Below, in pieces: positions 42,854 through 51,591 of a stretch of 64,000 nt of DNA. The translations under genes were made by a program, and so were the position numbers. The notes beneath the pieces were generated by a model. It saw only the letters and a list, made by a program, of their open reading frames with translations. It was not told the origin of the DNA and did not search any database. The DNA comes from Dyadobacter endophyticus (GTDB lineage Bacteria > Bacteroidota > Bacteroidia > Cytophagales > Spirosomataceae): NCBI RefSeq assembly GCF_014641595.1, contig NZ_BMIA01000006.1, forward strand, positions 62,001-126,000, read 5' to 3'. Numbering within the stretch: the first letter of the stretch is position 1; every line of letters begins with the position of its first letter.

Positions 42854-42890
42854 AATTTCGCAGCAGCCCTATAAAAGTTGTTGCGAAATT
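42854..42890 (+). terminator. Intrinsic terminator of rpmF
   Basis: AATTTCGCA (42854-42862) and TGCGAAATT (42882-42890) form a perfect 9-bp stem followed directly by CTTTTTTACT. It implies that plsX and the genes after it need their own promoter or read-through. Confidence 0.8.
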
Positions 42891-42964
42891 CTTTTTTACT
42901 GCGGCACATCTGCTAAATTTACACCTTCGGTTTCTAACTTATTTGTCAAAATAACAGCGTGTAA

Positions 42965-43903
42965 ATGAAAATTGCGGTAGATGCTATGGGGGGAGATTTA
43001 GCTCCGCAAGCAATTGTTGAAGGGGTCATTCAAGCCTCTTCTGAGCTACCATCCGAGGCGAGAATCGTTTTAATTGGCCGTGAAAATGTGATCTGGGACA
43101 TCTTCAACCAGCACAATTTCACCCCTACTAATGTTGACGTCGTTCACGCAGAAGATGTGATCGAGATGGGGGAACATCCTACCAAAGCCCTTTCTCAAAA
43201 ACCCAATTCCAGCATTGGAGTAGGTTTCAAGCTTCTGAAAGAAAAAGAGGTAGACATATTCTGCAGTGCAGGAAATACAGGCGCCATGCACGTAGGCGCC
43301 CTTTTCAGCATTAAAGCCATTGAAGGTATTCTTCGCCCTGCCATCGCGGGGCTGGTGCCGCAGGTTGGGGGCGGTTATGCCGTTATGCTCGATATCGGCG
43401 CCAATGCCGACTGCAAACCGGAGGTACTTTCGCAGTTTGGTGAGATCGGCTCGATTTTCGCCCAGCATACCTTCCAAATCGACAAGCCACGGGTTGCACT
43501 GATGAACATCGGGGAAGAAGAGCAAAAAGGCTCCCTCACGTCGCAGGCCACCTATCCCCTTCTGAAACAAAACAAGCGCATTAATTTTATCGGAAATATC
43601 GAGGGGAAAGATCTCTTCACCAACAAGGCCGACGTGATCGTTACCGACGGCTTTACCGGCAATATTTTGTTCAAGCTCGGGGAGTCTCTTTATGAGATTT
43701 CGAAGAAAAGAGATTTCCAAGACGATTTTATCGACCAAACGAACTACGAGTCCATTGGAGGCAGTCCCATTATCGGGGTTAATGGAAATGTGATGATCGC
43801 GCACGGGGTATCAACGCCTCTGGCCATCAAAAATATGGTTGGCTGGGCTTATAAGCAGGTGAAATCCAAAGCGTATCTGCACATCGCCCAGGCATTGAGC
43901 TAA
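42965..43903 (+). CDS. plsX: Phosphate acyltransferase PlsX
   Basis: The 312-residue protein begins MKIAVDAMGGDLAPQAIVEG, the PlsX signature. It also has ALSQKPNSSIGVGFKLL, SAGNTGAMHVGALF and VVTDGFTGNILFKL-like segments. It makes acyl-phosphate from acyl-ACP for phospholipid synthesis, at the inner face of the membrane. Its place between rpmF and fabH is the widespread conserved order. Possible promoter sequence upstream (TAAATTTA near 42913) is near but not exact TAnnTTTG. A 20-codon frame lies between plsX and fabH and is probably not a gene. Confidence 0.96.
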   Translation: MKIAVDAMGGDLAPQAIVEGVIQASSELPSEARIVLIGRENVIWDIFNQHNFTPTNVDVVHAEDVIEMGEHPTKALSQKPNSSIGVGFKLLKEKEVDIFCSAGNTGAMHVGALFSIKAIEGILRPAIAGLVPQVGGGYAVMLDIGANADCKPEVLSQFGEIGSIFAQHTFQIDKPRVALMNIGEEEQKGSLTSQATYPLLKQNKRINFIGNIEGKDLFTNKADVIVTDGFTGNILFKLGESLYEISKKRDFQDDFIDQTNYESIGGSPIIGVNGNVMIAHGVSTPLAIKNMVGWAYKQVKSKAYLHIAQALS

Positions 43904-43992
43904 CGAAGGATGCAGACAACCACATGACTATGAAAAAACTGAAACTGTCCCTTTTTACCAAATCTATTCGGATTTTGAATAGTTGATTTATC

Positions 43993-44988
43993 ATGACCCA
44001 TATTAAAGCCTCTATAACAGGAATACAAGGTTATGTACCTGATTACGTGTTGACTAATGCAGAATTGGAAACAATGGTTGCGACGAACGATGAATGGATC
44101 GTTAGCCGCACAGGTATCAAAGAAAGGCGTATTCTCAAAGGTGAAGGTTTAGGAAGTTCACATATGGGTGCTGAGGCTGTAAAGGGATTGCTCGCCAAAA
44201 CCAATACACGCCCCGAAGAAATCGATCTGCTCATCTGCGCTACTACCACACCTGACTTTGTTTTCCCCTGCACAGCCAACCTTATCTGCGATATGGCCGG
44301 CATCCGCAACGTCGGAAGTTTCGATATCCAGGCGGCTTGTTCAGGTTTTATTTATGCATTGACACTCGGCTCGCAGTTTATCGAGACCGGAAAATATAAA
44401 AAGGTCATCGTCGTAGGTTCGGATAAAATGTCCGCGATCGTCGACTACACCGACCGCAAAACCTGTATCCTATTCGGCGACGGCGCTGGCGCCGTGTTGC
44501 TGGAACCGGATACCGAAGGAAACGGGATTCTGGATTCTATCATCAAATCTGACGGGGCGGGCCTTCCCTACCTGAATCAGAAAGCCGGAGGAAGCCGCTA
44601 TCCGCCCACCCATGAAACGATAGATAACAGGCTGCATTACGTTTATCAGGATGGTGCGCAGGTTTTCAAATTCGCAGTAACCAATATGGCCGACATTGCT
44701 GCCGATATTATGGAGCGCAACGGCCTGAACAGCGATAACGTAGCATGGCTGGTGCCTCACCAGGCCAACCGCCGGATCATCGAAGCCACCGCCAACCGCA
44801 TGGGCGTAGGCATGGACAAGGTGATGATGAACATACACAAATACGGAAATACCACTGCGGCGACAATCCCGCTTTGTCTGTGGGATTATGAATCACAACT
44901 AAAAAAAGGCGACAACCTGATACTGGCGGCTTTCGGCGGAGGCTTTACCTGGGGCGCGATGTACCTCAAATGGGGTATCGGAGCGTAA
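43993..44988 (+). CDS. fabH: 3-oxoacyl-ACP synthase III
   Basis: The 331-residue thiolase-fold enzyme has the full Cys-His-Asn triad: Cys in DIQAACSGFIYAL (about 116), His in LVPHQANRR (about 256) and Asn in IHKYGNTTAATIP (about 286). FabH joins acetyl-CoA or a branched acyl-CoA to malonyl-ACP to start fatty acid synthesis. Bacteroidota often use branched primers, which would fit, though the primer pocket cannot be judged here. It lies 89 bp after plsX and 48 bp before efp in the same direction. Confidence 0.96.
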   Translation: MTHIKASITGIQGYVPDYVLTNAELETMVATNDEWIVSRTGIKERRILKGEGLGSSHMGAEAVKGLLAKTNTRPEEIDLLICATTTPDFVFPCTANLICDMAGIRNVGSFDIQAACSGFIYALTLGSQFIETGKYKKVIVVGSDKMSAIVDYTDRKTCILFGDGAGAVLLEPDTEGNGILDSIIKSDGAGLPYLNQKAGGSRYPPTHETIDNRLHYVYQDGAQVFKFAVTNMADIAADIMERNGLNSDNVAWLVPHQANRRIIEATANRMGVGMDKVMMNIHKYGNTTAATIPLCLWDYESQLKKGDNLILAAFGGGFTWGAMYLKWGIGA

Positions 44989-45036
44989 GCATGTGATTTT
45001 CATTAAAGCATTATCATACAATTCATTAGCATAAAA

Positions 45037-45603
45037 ATGGCAACTACTGCAGATTTGCGCAACGGTTTGGTAATTCACTTCAACCATGATCTTTTTCAGG
45101 TGATTGAATTTCAACACGTGAAACCCGGCAAAGGAAACGCGTTCGTACGTACCAAACTGAAAAGCCTTACTAGCGGCAAAGTACTGGACAATACGTTCTC
45201 CTCAGGCGCAGGCATTACGCCCGTGCGTGTGGAAAGACACAAATTCCAGTTCCTATATAAAGATGAGGTTGGCTACAACTTCATGAACTCCGAAACATTC
45301 GACCAGGTATTGATCGACGAAAAACTGGTGACCAACGCCGACCTTATGAAAGAAGGCCAGGAAGTTGAGATCCTGATCAATACTGAGACGGACGCTGCGC
45401 TGCTTTGCGAATTGCCTCCATTTGTTGAACTGACCGTTACCTACTCGGAACCTGGTTTGAAAGGCGACACCGCTAACTCTCCCAAAAAAGCGATCGAAGT
45501 AGAAACGGGCGCCCGCATTATGGTTCCTTTGTTCATTGAAGAAGGCCAGAAAATCAAAGTCGATACGCGCACATACGATTACGTAGAAAGGGTTAAATCT
45601 TAA
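45037..45603 (+). CDS. efp: Elongation factor P
   Basis: The 188-residue protein has the three barrel domains of EF-P. The loop that reaches the peptidyl transferase centre reads KPGKGNAF, with Lys at 32 as the tip residue. This suggests the Lys-type class modified by EpmA-like enzymes, or acting unmodified. The C-terminal OB domain ends IKVDTRTYDYVERVKS. It relieves ribosome stalling at polyproline. It is placed between fabH and accB, 4 bp before accB, so it belongs to the same operon. Confidence 0.96.
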   Translation: MATTADLRNGLVIHFNHDLFQVIEFQHVKPGKGNAFVRTKLKSLTSGKVLDNTFSSGAGITPVRVERHKFQFLYKDEVGYNFMNSETFDQVLIDEKLVTNADLMKEGQEVEILINTETDAALLCELPPFVELTVTYSEPGLKGDTANSPKKAIEVETGARIMVPLFIEEGQKIKVDTRTYDYVERVKS

Positions 45604-45607
45604 CTAA

Positions 45608-46090
45608 ATGGAAACCAGAGAAATCCAAAAACTAATTGACTTCATTGCCCAATCGGGACTTGATGAGGTGAATATTGAAACGGCAGACCTGAAAATCAAG
45701 GTAAAACGCTTTGCAACTGCACCGGTAGTAGCCTATACTTCGGCACCCGTCGCGGCGCCTGCGCCTGCAATCGCTCCTGCGGCTCCCGCAGCAACTGCAC
45801 CGGTAGCTTCGGCTGAGCCGACGGTTTCCAAAGAACCAGCTTCTTCGAACCTGATCACCATTAAATCCCCGATGATCGGTACTTTCTACCGCGCATCGAG
45901 CCCGGAAACACCGGCATTCGCCAACATCGGTGACGAGATCAAACCCGGAAAAGTAGTTTGCGTGATCGAGGCGATGAAACTGTTCAACGAAATCGAATCC
46001 GAAGTATCAGGTAAAATCGTGAAGATCCTGGTTGAAAACGCAACTCCGGTAGAATTCGACCAGCCATTGTTCCTGGTAGAACCTGCATAA
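45608..46090 (+). CDS. accB: Biotin carboxyl carrier protein of acetyl-CoA carboxylase
   Basis: The 160-residue protein has an N-terminal helical region, an Ala/Pro linker (about 38-80) and a C-terminal biotinyl domain. The biotin Lys is K124 in VIEAMKLFNEI, and the protruding thumb is seen as SPMIGTFYRASSPE. It carries CO2 from AccC to the carboxyltransferase. It is 4 bp after efp and 28 bp before accC. Confidence 0.96.
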   Translation: METREIQKLIDFIAQSGLDEVNIETADLKIKVKRFATAPVVAYTSAPVAAPAPAIAPAAPAATAPVASAEPTVSKEPASSNLITIKSPMIGTFYRASSPETPAFANIGDEIKPGKVVCVIEAMKLFNEIESEVSGKIVKILVENATPVEFDQPLFLVEPA

Positions 46091-46118
46091 CGCAGCGAAC
46101 CAAAACTCACTGAATTAC

Positions 46119-47462
46119 ATGTTTAAAAAGATACTCATTGCTAACCGGGGCGAAATTGCCCTGCGTGTAATCAGGACCTGTCGTGAAATGGGCATCAAAA
46201 CTGTCGCAGTTTACTCGACAGCCGATCGCGACAGCCTTCACGTACGGTTTGCCGACGAGGCCGTTTGTATTGGTCCTCCGCCCAGCAGGCAATCATACCT
46301 GAGCATTCAGAATATCATTTCGGCAGCGGAAGTAACCGGCGCGGATGCGATCCACCCGGGTTACGGATTCTTGTCCGAAAATGCCGAATTTTCACAAATA
46401 TGTGCCGATTACGGGATCAAATTCATCGGTGCCACCGCTGCCCAGATCAACGGGATGGGCGACAAGGCAACTGCGAAAGCGACGATGATCGCCGCCGGCG
46501 TACCGGTTGTGCCGGGCTCGGAAGGCTTGCTCGAATCTTTTGAACAGGGCAAGGAACTTGCGGAAGGCATCGGCTACCCTGTGATCGTGAAAGCGACAGC
46601 AGGAGGTGGCGGACGCGGTATGCGGGTGATTAACAAGCCCGAAGAATTCGAGAAAGCGTGGAATGATGCCCGCACGGAATCCGCCGCAGCATTCGGAAAT
46701 GACGGTTTGTACCTCGAAAAATTCGTCGAAGAACCTCGCCACATCGAAATCCAGATCATCGGCGACCAGTTCGGAAAAGTGTGCCACCTTTCGGAACGCG
46801 ACTGCTCTATTCAGCGTCGTCACCAGAAACTGGTAGAAGAAACACCATCACCCATTATCACGCCCGAATTGCGTGAGAAAATGGGAGCTGCGGCCATCAA
46901 AGGCGCTCAGGCGATCGGTTACGAAGGTGCCGGTACCATTGAGTTCCTGGTCGACAAGCACGGCGATTTCTACTTCATGGAGATGAACACCCGTATCCAG
47001 GTAGAGCATCCGATTACCGAAGAAGTTACTGATTTTGACCTGATTAAGGAGCAAATTAAGGTAGCGGCAGGGGAACCGATCTCCGGAAAGAACTACACGC
47101 CAAAGCTCTACGCAATGGAGTGCCGTATCAATGCAGAAGATCCCGCGAACGGATTTCGTCCTGCGCCGGGTAAAATCACCAACCTGCATTTCCCTGGCGG
47201 CCACGGTGTACGCATCGACAGCCACGTTTACAGCGGCTATACCATCCCGCCAAACTACGACTCAATGATCGCGAAACTGATCGTCAGCGGCCAGTCACGC
47301 GAGGAGGTACTTACACGTATGAAACGCGCATTACAGGAGTTTGTGATCGAAGGCATTAAGACTACGATTCCGTTCCATATCAAACTCATGGATGATCCCG
47401 GCTTCAAATCGGGCAATTTCACGACGAAATACCTGGAAACATTTGATTTTTCGACGCTCTAA
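46119..47462 (+). CDS. accC: Biotin carboxylase subunit of acetyl-CoA carboxylase
   Basis: The 447-residue protein is a typical ATP-grasp biotin carboxylase. It begins FKKILIANRGEIALRVIRTC and has the glycine-rich ATP loop TAGGGGRGMR at about 161-170. Further motifs are HIEIQIIGDQ, ERDCSIQRRHQKLVEE, FLEMNTRIQVEHPITE-like metal-binding sequence and GYTIPPNYDSMIAKL. It uses ATP and bicarbonate to carboxylate the biotin on AccB. It is the last gene of the cluster and is followed by a strong terminator. Confidence 0.97.
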   Translation: MFKKILIANRGEIALRVIRTCREMGIKTVAVYSTADRDSLHVRFADEAVCIGPPPSRQSYLSIQNIISAAEVTGADAIHPGYGFLSENAEFSQICADYGIKFIGATAAQINGMGDKATAKATMIAAGVPVVPGSEGLLESFEQGKELAEGIGYPVIVKATAGGGGRGMRVINKPEEFEKAWNDARTESAAAFGNDGLYLEKFVEEPRHIEIQIIGDQFGKVCHLSERDCSIQRRHQKLVEETPSPIITPELREKMGAAAIKGAQAIGYEGAGTIEFLVDKHGDFYFMEMNTRIQVEHPITEEVTDFDLIKEQIKVAAGEPISGKNYTPKLYAMECRINAEDPANGFRPAPGKITNLHFPGGHGVRIDSHVYSGYTIPPNYDSMIAKLIVSGQSREEVLTRMKRALQEFVIEGIKTTIPFHIKLMDDPGFKSGNFTTKYLETFDFSTL

Positions 47463-47483
47463 AAAGCGTCGAAATGGATATGC

Positions 47484-47516
47484 AAAGCGGTCGGCAGATT
47501 CTCTGCCGACCGCTTT
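47484..47516 (+). terminator. Intrinsic terminator of the acc operon
   Basis: AAAGCGGTCGGCAGA (47484-47498) and TCTGCCGACCGCTTT (47502-47516) form a perfect 15-bp stem with a 3-nt loop and a following T run. It may also serve the convergent DUF5618 gene. Confidence 0.93.
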
Positions 47517-47537
47517 TTTGTTACGATTGAATGTAGA

Positions 47538-47909
47538 TTAGGCAACCAGGGCCAACATCTTTTGTGTTGCATCGAGACCGTCTTTAATAGTCCTTACTGA
47601 TGGCGTGCCATGGTAGTAGCCTGCTAAATGCAATGTGTCGTATGCTTCGTTCAAATAGGAAAGCAATGTTTTGTTGTACTTCCTGATGCGGATCCGGTAT
47701 TCATCAATGCTTTGAGGCTTTGTAAATTTCGCGCCCTCTTTCTTCCTCAAATATTCATCCGCGATCATCAATGTCGCATTATAAGCCGTTCCTGACGCCA
47801 TTTGAACGTATTTGATGTCTTTGTATTCCTGCCCCTCCTTATTTGCTTTGGTACTTAAAATTTCCCTCGCATTGGCGAGATAGCGTGTGATTTCCTGATA
47901 GTGATCCAT
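47538..47909 (-). CDS. DUF5618 family protein
   Basis: The 123-residue all-helical protein (starting MDHYQEITRYLANAREILST) matches my recall of the DUF5618 family, which is restricted mainly to Bacteroidota. Tyr-rich helices with KYVQMASGTAYNATLMIAD resemble HEPN-like helical bundles, but no RxxxxH catalytic motif is visible, so a nuclease role is not supported. It lies 24 bp after the HigA gene in the same direction and may be part of that operon. Confidence 0.65.
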   Translation of the reverse strand: MDHYQEITRYLANAREILSTKANKEGQEYKDIKYVQMASGTAYNATLMIADEYLRKKEGAKFTKPQSIDEYRIRIRKYNKTLLSYLNEAYDTLHLAGYYHGTPSVRTIKDGLDATQKMLALVA

Positions 47910-47933
47910 TAGTAAAGTGGTTTAAATTAATAC

Positions 47934-48359
47934 TTACTCAGTAACTACTTCCTCCGGCTCTGGCATCGCTGGATAATCCGATATCAGCTTATAAGGCCTG
48001 TTAAATGCTTCCTGCCTCATCGCAAAACGCTCAGCAAGCTTGCGGATCACTTCTTTGGACATCCCCTTTTTGTAATGCAAAATTTCAGAAACGTAGCTTT
48101 TGCTGACGTTTAGCAGCTCGGCAAGATCTTTGGCCTTCATTTTGTGATCAGCCATGAGGGATTGAAGCATTTCCACCGGGTCGAAGTCTACCAAAGTACT
48201 GTGCTCGTTGTCATAGGCTTCGATCAGGACCATCAAAAGCTCCGCCTCGTCCTGGTACTTACCTTCGGCCTCTCCCGAATCATCTAATCTTTCCAACTCC
48301 CGACAGTAGTCGTAATACTGCTCCTTGGTCTTGATTACCTTATATTTCAGGTCTCCCAT
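47934..48359 (-). CDS. higA: HigA-type antitoxin (helix-turn-helix)
   Basis: From the ATG at 48359 the protein has 141 residues. The first 70 are helical and acidic and probably neutralise the toxin. The Cro/C1-type helix-turn-helix spans about 73-100 (HKMKAKDLAELLNVSKSYVS), close to the HigA family. It would repress its own operon and block HigB. The ATG is separated from the toxin stop by one base, the usual order of HigBA systems, with toxin first. Confidence 0.85.
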   Translation of the reverse strand: MGDLKYKVIKTKEQYYDYCRELERLDDSGEAEGKYQDEAELLMVLIEAYDNEHSTLVDFDPVEMLQSLMADHKMKAKDLAELLNVSKSYVSEILHYKKGMSKEVIRKLAERFAMRQEAFNRPYKLISDYPAMPEPEEVVTE

Positions 48360-48360
48360 A

Positions 48361-48693
48361 TTAAAATTGATTAACTGAATATTGCAGTCCACGTCTGCAC
48401 AGATGTGTGTACTCAGCATGAGTTCCAATCCAACTTACATATAGACGGACATAGCTTATTCCAAATACATATTTGCAAATCATCCGGTAACTATTTCCTC
48501 CGACATCAAACACTACTCGCGGAGAGCCGTTACCAAGGAAATCAACGGTCGGGTAAGTTTCCCGGATACTCTCGGGAGACATCCAGTTGGCCCCTTTCAG
48601 CCTTCTACGCCATTCGTCAAATGAAGACTTACTTCTCGCATGGTCTAGAACAAATCCTTCGATGCTCTCTTTTCTAATGAGATGTACTTTCAT
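48361..48693 (-). CDS. higB: HigB-family mRNA interferase toxin
   Basis: The 110-residue basic protein has the RelE-like fold. It starts VHLIRKESIEGFVLDHARSK and has FDEWRRRLKGANWM, VVFDVGGNSYRMICKY and a strand VRLYVSWIGTHAEYT near the end, matching HigB toxins. Such enzymes cut mRNA at the ribosome. The antitoxin gene starts one base after its stop. The full length and lack of frameshifts suggest an active pair. An 11-bp inverted repeat sits just upstream. Confidence 0.88.
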   Translation of the reverse strand: MKVHLIRKESIEGFVLDHARSKSSFDEWRRRLKGANWMSPESIRETYPTVDFLGNGSPRVVFDVGGNSYRMICKYVFGISYVRLYVSWIGTHAEYTHLCRRGLQYSVNQF

Positions 48694-48711
48694 TAAAGTG
48701 TGTGAATATAA

Positions 48712-48738
48712 GAAAAGTTCTCATAAAGAGAACTTTTC
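48712..48738 (-). promoter_or_regulatory. Inverted repeat upstream of higBA
   Basis: GAAAAGTTCTC (48712-48722) and GAGAACTTTTC (48728-48738) form a perfect 11-bp repeat with a 5-bp spacer. It lies 18 bp before the toxin start and 35 bp past the end of the upstream oxidoreductase gene. It could be the HigA operator or a weak terminator; the T-rich sequence after it fits either. Confidence 0.55.
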
Positions 48739-48773
48739 AGGTAAGAATTATTTGAAACCACTGCGCCTGTCGG

Positions 48774-50081
48774 CTATACCACCTGCGGCAATGCATAAGG
48801 CCCCCGGTACTTCCTCGTCAGCAGCTTGTTAGCTTCCTCATCTCCTACAAACTTCTCTGTCTTGTTATCAAAAGTCAATGCGCGGCCGGTGCGGTAAGCG
48901 ATATTGCCTAAATGCGCAAGGCCTGAAGACAAATGCGCCGTTTCAACAGGCCCGTTGAGCAGCTTCGGATCTTTAGCGATCACGGCATCGATGAAGTTTT
49001 TATAGTGGTCCCCACCCGCTTTGCGCGATGGGCCGGCTTTTTTGTCCTTACCCAGGAAGGTTTCATAGTAATCATAACCTTTCACCACCATATATCCTTC
49101 CGAACCATAGAAGATATTACCGATGCCTACGCCTCCTTCCTCGTTCGTCATCCAGGGACGTACTTCGAACTCGATGATCTTCTTTTCTTTGGTGTACACA
49201 AATGAAGAACTCAGTACTTCCGGTGTTTCCTTGGCATCGTTCCAGAGGAATTTACCGCCCGACGAAGTAATCTTGTCAGGGAAGGTGTCCACGCCAAGGC
49301 CCCACATACACATGTCGGTTTCGTGGATGCCCTGGTTGCCGATATCACCATTGCCGTAGTTCCAATGCCAATGCCAGTCATAATGGACGTAGTTGCGCGA
49401 GAATGGCTTCATTTCCGCGGGACCCGTCCAGAGGTCGTAGTTGAGGCCTGCGGGAATGGATTCGGTGCCTTTGTCGCCGATGTCCGGGCGCCATTTATAT
49501 ACGAGGCCACGAGCCATGTAGACGTTACCGATCAGTCCGTCGCGAAGATGTTTCACGGCTTCCTTCAATGCTTCCGAGCTCCGGAGCTGGACGCCGTGCT
49601 GTACTACTCTTTTATATTTGTGGGCAGCTTCTACGAGTTTACGGCCCTCGTGGAGATTGTGTGAGCCGGGTTTTTCGACATACACGTCTTTTCCGGCCTG
49701 ACAAGCCCAGATCGCCGCTAGTGCATGCCAGTGGTTAGGTGTGGCGATGCTGACAGCGTCAATGGTTTTGTCGTCAAAAACTTTGCGGAGGTCGTTTTCC
49801 GTTTTGACTTTCTTGCCGGTCTTCTGCTCGAATTCCTGTGCCCGTTTCTGCAAAATGTTGTTGTCGGGATCGCAGAGCGTCGCTACTTCTACGTTGCCAA
49901 GCGCATTAAAACCGGAAATATGGCTCTGTCCGCGCCCGTTTACACCCAGCACGGCTACACGCACGCGGTCGTTCGCGCCGAATGCGCTCGCGGGGATGAT
50001 AGCCGGAATGGAAAGCGCTACTGCTGCTCCGGTGGTGTTTTTAAGGAAATTTCTTCTCGATACTTCGTTTGGTTTGTCCAT
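48774..50081 (-). CDS. Tat-exported Gfo/Idh/MocA family oxidoreductase
   Basis: The 435-residue protein has a twin-arginine signal (SRRNFLKNT at 8-16, hydrophobic to about 36). The Rossmann NAD-binding part follows (VRVAVLGVNGRGQSHISGF, about 40-58), with the EKPGSH motif (about 135-140) that usually positions the catalytic Lys. The C-terminal alpha/beta domain has HWHWNYGNGDIGNQGIHETD. Members with Tat signals act on sugars in the periplasm and are frequent in Bacteroidota and Planctomycetes. The substrate is not known. It is 134 bp from the Nramp-like gene upstream. Confidence 0.9.
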   Translation of the reverse strand: MDKPNEVSRRNFLKNTTGAAVALSIPAIIPASAFGANDRVRVAVLGVNGRGQSHISGFNALGNVEVATLCDPDNNILQKRAQEFEQKTGKKVKTENDLRKVFDDKTIDAVSIATPNHWHALAAIWACQAGKDVYVEKPGSHNLHEGRKLVEAAHKYKRVVQHGVQLRSSEALKEAVKHLRDGLIGNVYMARGLVYKWRPDIGDKGTESIPAGLNYDLWTGPAEMKPFSRNYVHYDWHWHWNYGNGDIGNQGIHETDMCMWGLGVDTFPDKITSSGGKFLWNDAKETPEVLSSSFVYTKEKKIIEFEVRPWMTNEEGGVGIGNIFYGSEGYMVVKGYDYYETFLGKDKKAGPSRKAGGDHYKNFIDAVIAKDPKLLNGPVETAHLSSGLAHLGNIAYRTGRALTFDNKTEKFVGDEEANKLLTRKYRGPYALPQVV

Positions 50082-50215
50082 ATGAAAGAATTTAGGATTT
50101 CAGAATGAATACATTTTACCTGACCGGCAATCAGTTAGACGAAAATCGGGAGTAACTCCCCTATTCGTTCGTTATCAAAAAGTACTACTCATTTTAAATT
50201 AAGTACTATTCTTCC

Positions 50216-51538
50216 CTAAATAATTTGAACAATGCCATACCCGCTCACAAACAGGATCGACAGCACGCTTATCCAGAAGAACATATCATACAAAGCCGAT
50301 GGCTTCAACGCAGCCGGCAAGTTGCGGTAGCGGAACACGAGCGAAACGTAAACAACCAGTAACAGCAGCACCGAAGTAGCAATGCCACCGAGGATAACCA
50401 TCCTCACCGGCGCCTGGAAAAACAGAAACAACAGGCACCAGACAATAGGGAGTACCCACGACAAAATGCCGATACTGCGCTTTTGCTCCTGCTGGGAGCC
50501 GAACTTCATCCAGCCGATCTGCCCGAATGCATCGCCCCAGACCCTCGCCCAACTGGCCGCGGCAGTAAACAATGTAGAATAAAGCACGAAGAATGCTCCA
50601 ACTAGAAATATGTTCTTTGCCCACGGGCCCAGCGTTTCCGTAAAAATGCGGGAGAGGGTCTCGATCATCTGGTAACCTTCCGGTACCGCGCCGCCGGTAT
50701 GCAGCACTGCCGCGCCGAGGAGATAGAAAGCGGCCGTCACAATGGTGTAGACGACCATGGATAGCACCGCATCGAGGTACATCACCCGGAACCAGCCTTT
50801 TGCACGATCAGACCATTCTCTGGAGCCGTCATTTGGGCCGGTGTAGGCGGCGTAGCCTTTTTCGATGCACCAGTAATTGTAATACATGATTTCGTCGCCT
50901 CCGACGCCGGTTATGCCGAATGCCCCGAATGCCGTGGCAACCAATGCGGTAGGCAGCGAAAATTGCAGACCACTTTCAAATTGCGGCCAATTGATGGCGT
51001 AGGGTGTCCATTGAAGCGAAATCACGGATATCAGAATGACGGCAGTAAAGAGAATGATCATCACGAGCGAGCCTTTCTCAACCGGGCCGTAGTTGCCCTT
51101 ATAAACCCAGAATGAAGTGATTAACACCGAGATAATCGCCCAGAAATTGACGGGAATGAACGGAAAGGCCATATTCAGTACAATAGCAACGCCACCGACA
51201 ATGCCGCCTACTTGCAGCAGTTTCAACCCTTGCAATGAAAGCCAGAGCCAAATGCTCCAATGCGCCTTTCCGAGCCTCAGCCCAGGCAGATTGTTGAAAT
51301 TGTGCATGATAAAGGTGCCGCTGTAAATGGCATTCTTGCCAAATTCCAGCTGCAATGCGACTTTGGCAAGACAGCTAAGGATGATCAGCCAGAACATGAC
51401 AAACCCGGCTTTGGCACCCAATGCAGTGGTGGCGATGAGCTCGCCCGAGCCTACAATGGCGGCGGAAAGAATAAAACCAGGCCCCAGGTAGCGGAGGCGG
51501 CCGGTAAAAGTGGTAGGCGGCGTTAGAATTTTGGACAT
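50216..51538 (-). CDS. Nramp-family-like membrane transporter
   Basis: The 440-residue protein has about eleven hydrophobic segments in the Nramp (LeuT) arrangement. In the first helix the metal-binding DPGN motif of true Nramp proteins is replaced by GPGFILSAAIVGSGELIATT. In helix six the usual MPH motif is replaced by GITGVGGDEIMYYNYWC. This clade therefore lacks the known divalent metal ligands, and its substrate may not be manganese or iron. It is upstream of a Gfo/Idh/MocA gene on the same strand, which hints at a role with an organic compound. Confidence 0.82.
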   Translation of the reverse strand: MSKILTPPTTFTGRLRYLGPGFILSAAIVGSGELIATTALGAKAGFVMFWLIILSCLAKVALQLEFGKNAIYSGTFIMHNFNNLPGLRLGKAHWSIWLWLSLQGLKLLQVGGIVGGVAIVLNMAFPFIPVNFWAIISVLITSFWVYKGNYGPVEKGSLVMIILFTAVILISVISLQWTPYAINWPQFESGLQFSLPTALVATAFGAFGITGVGGDEIMYYNYWCIEKGYAAYTGPNDGSREWSDRAKGWFRVMYLDAVLSMVVYTIVTAAFYLLGAAVLHTGGAVPEGYQMIETLSRIFTETLGPWAKNIFLVGAFFVLYSTLFTAAASWARVWGDAFGQIGWMKFGSQQEQKRSIGILSWVLPIVWCLLFLFFQAPVRMVILGGIATSVLLLLVVYVSLVFRYRNLPAALKPSALYDMFFWISVLSILFVSGYGIVQII

Positions 51539-51591
51539 AAAGGAGATTTTATGTCCAAAAGCTAAGACCGGAATGTTTTTAATGCCGTCTC

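Noticed and set aside
43924..43986. 20-codon frame between plsX and fabH
   Set aside because: It is too short, shows no conservation signal that I can see, and has no structure suggesting a leader peptide.
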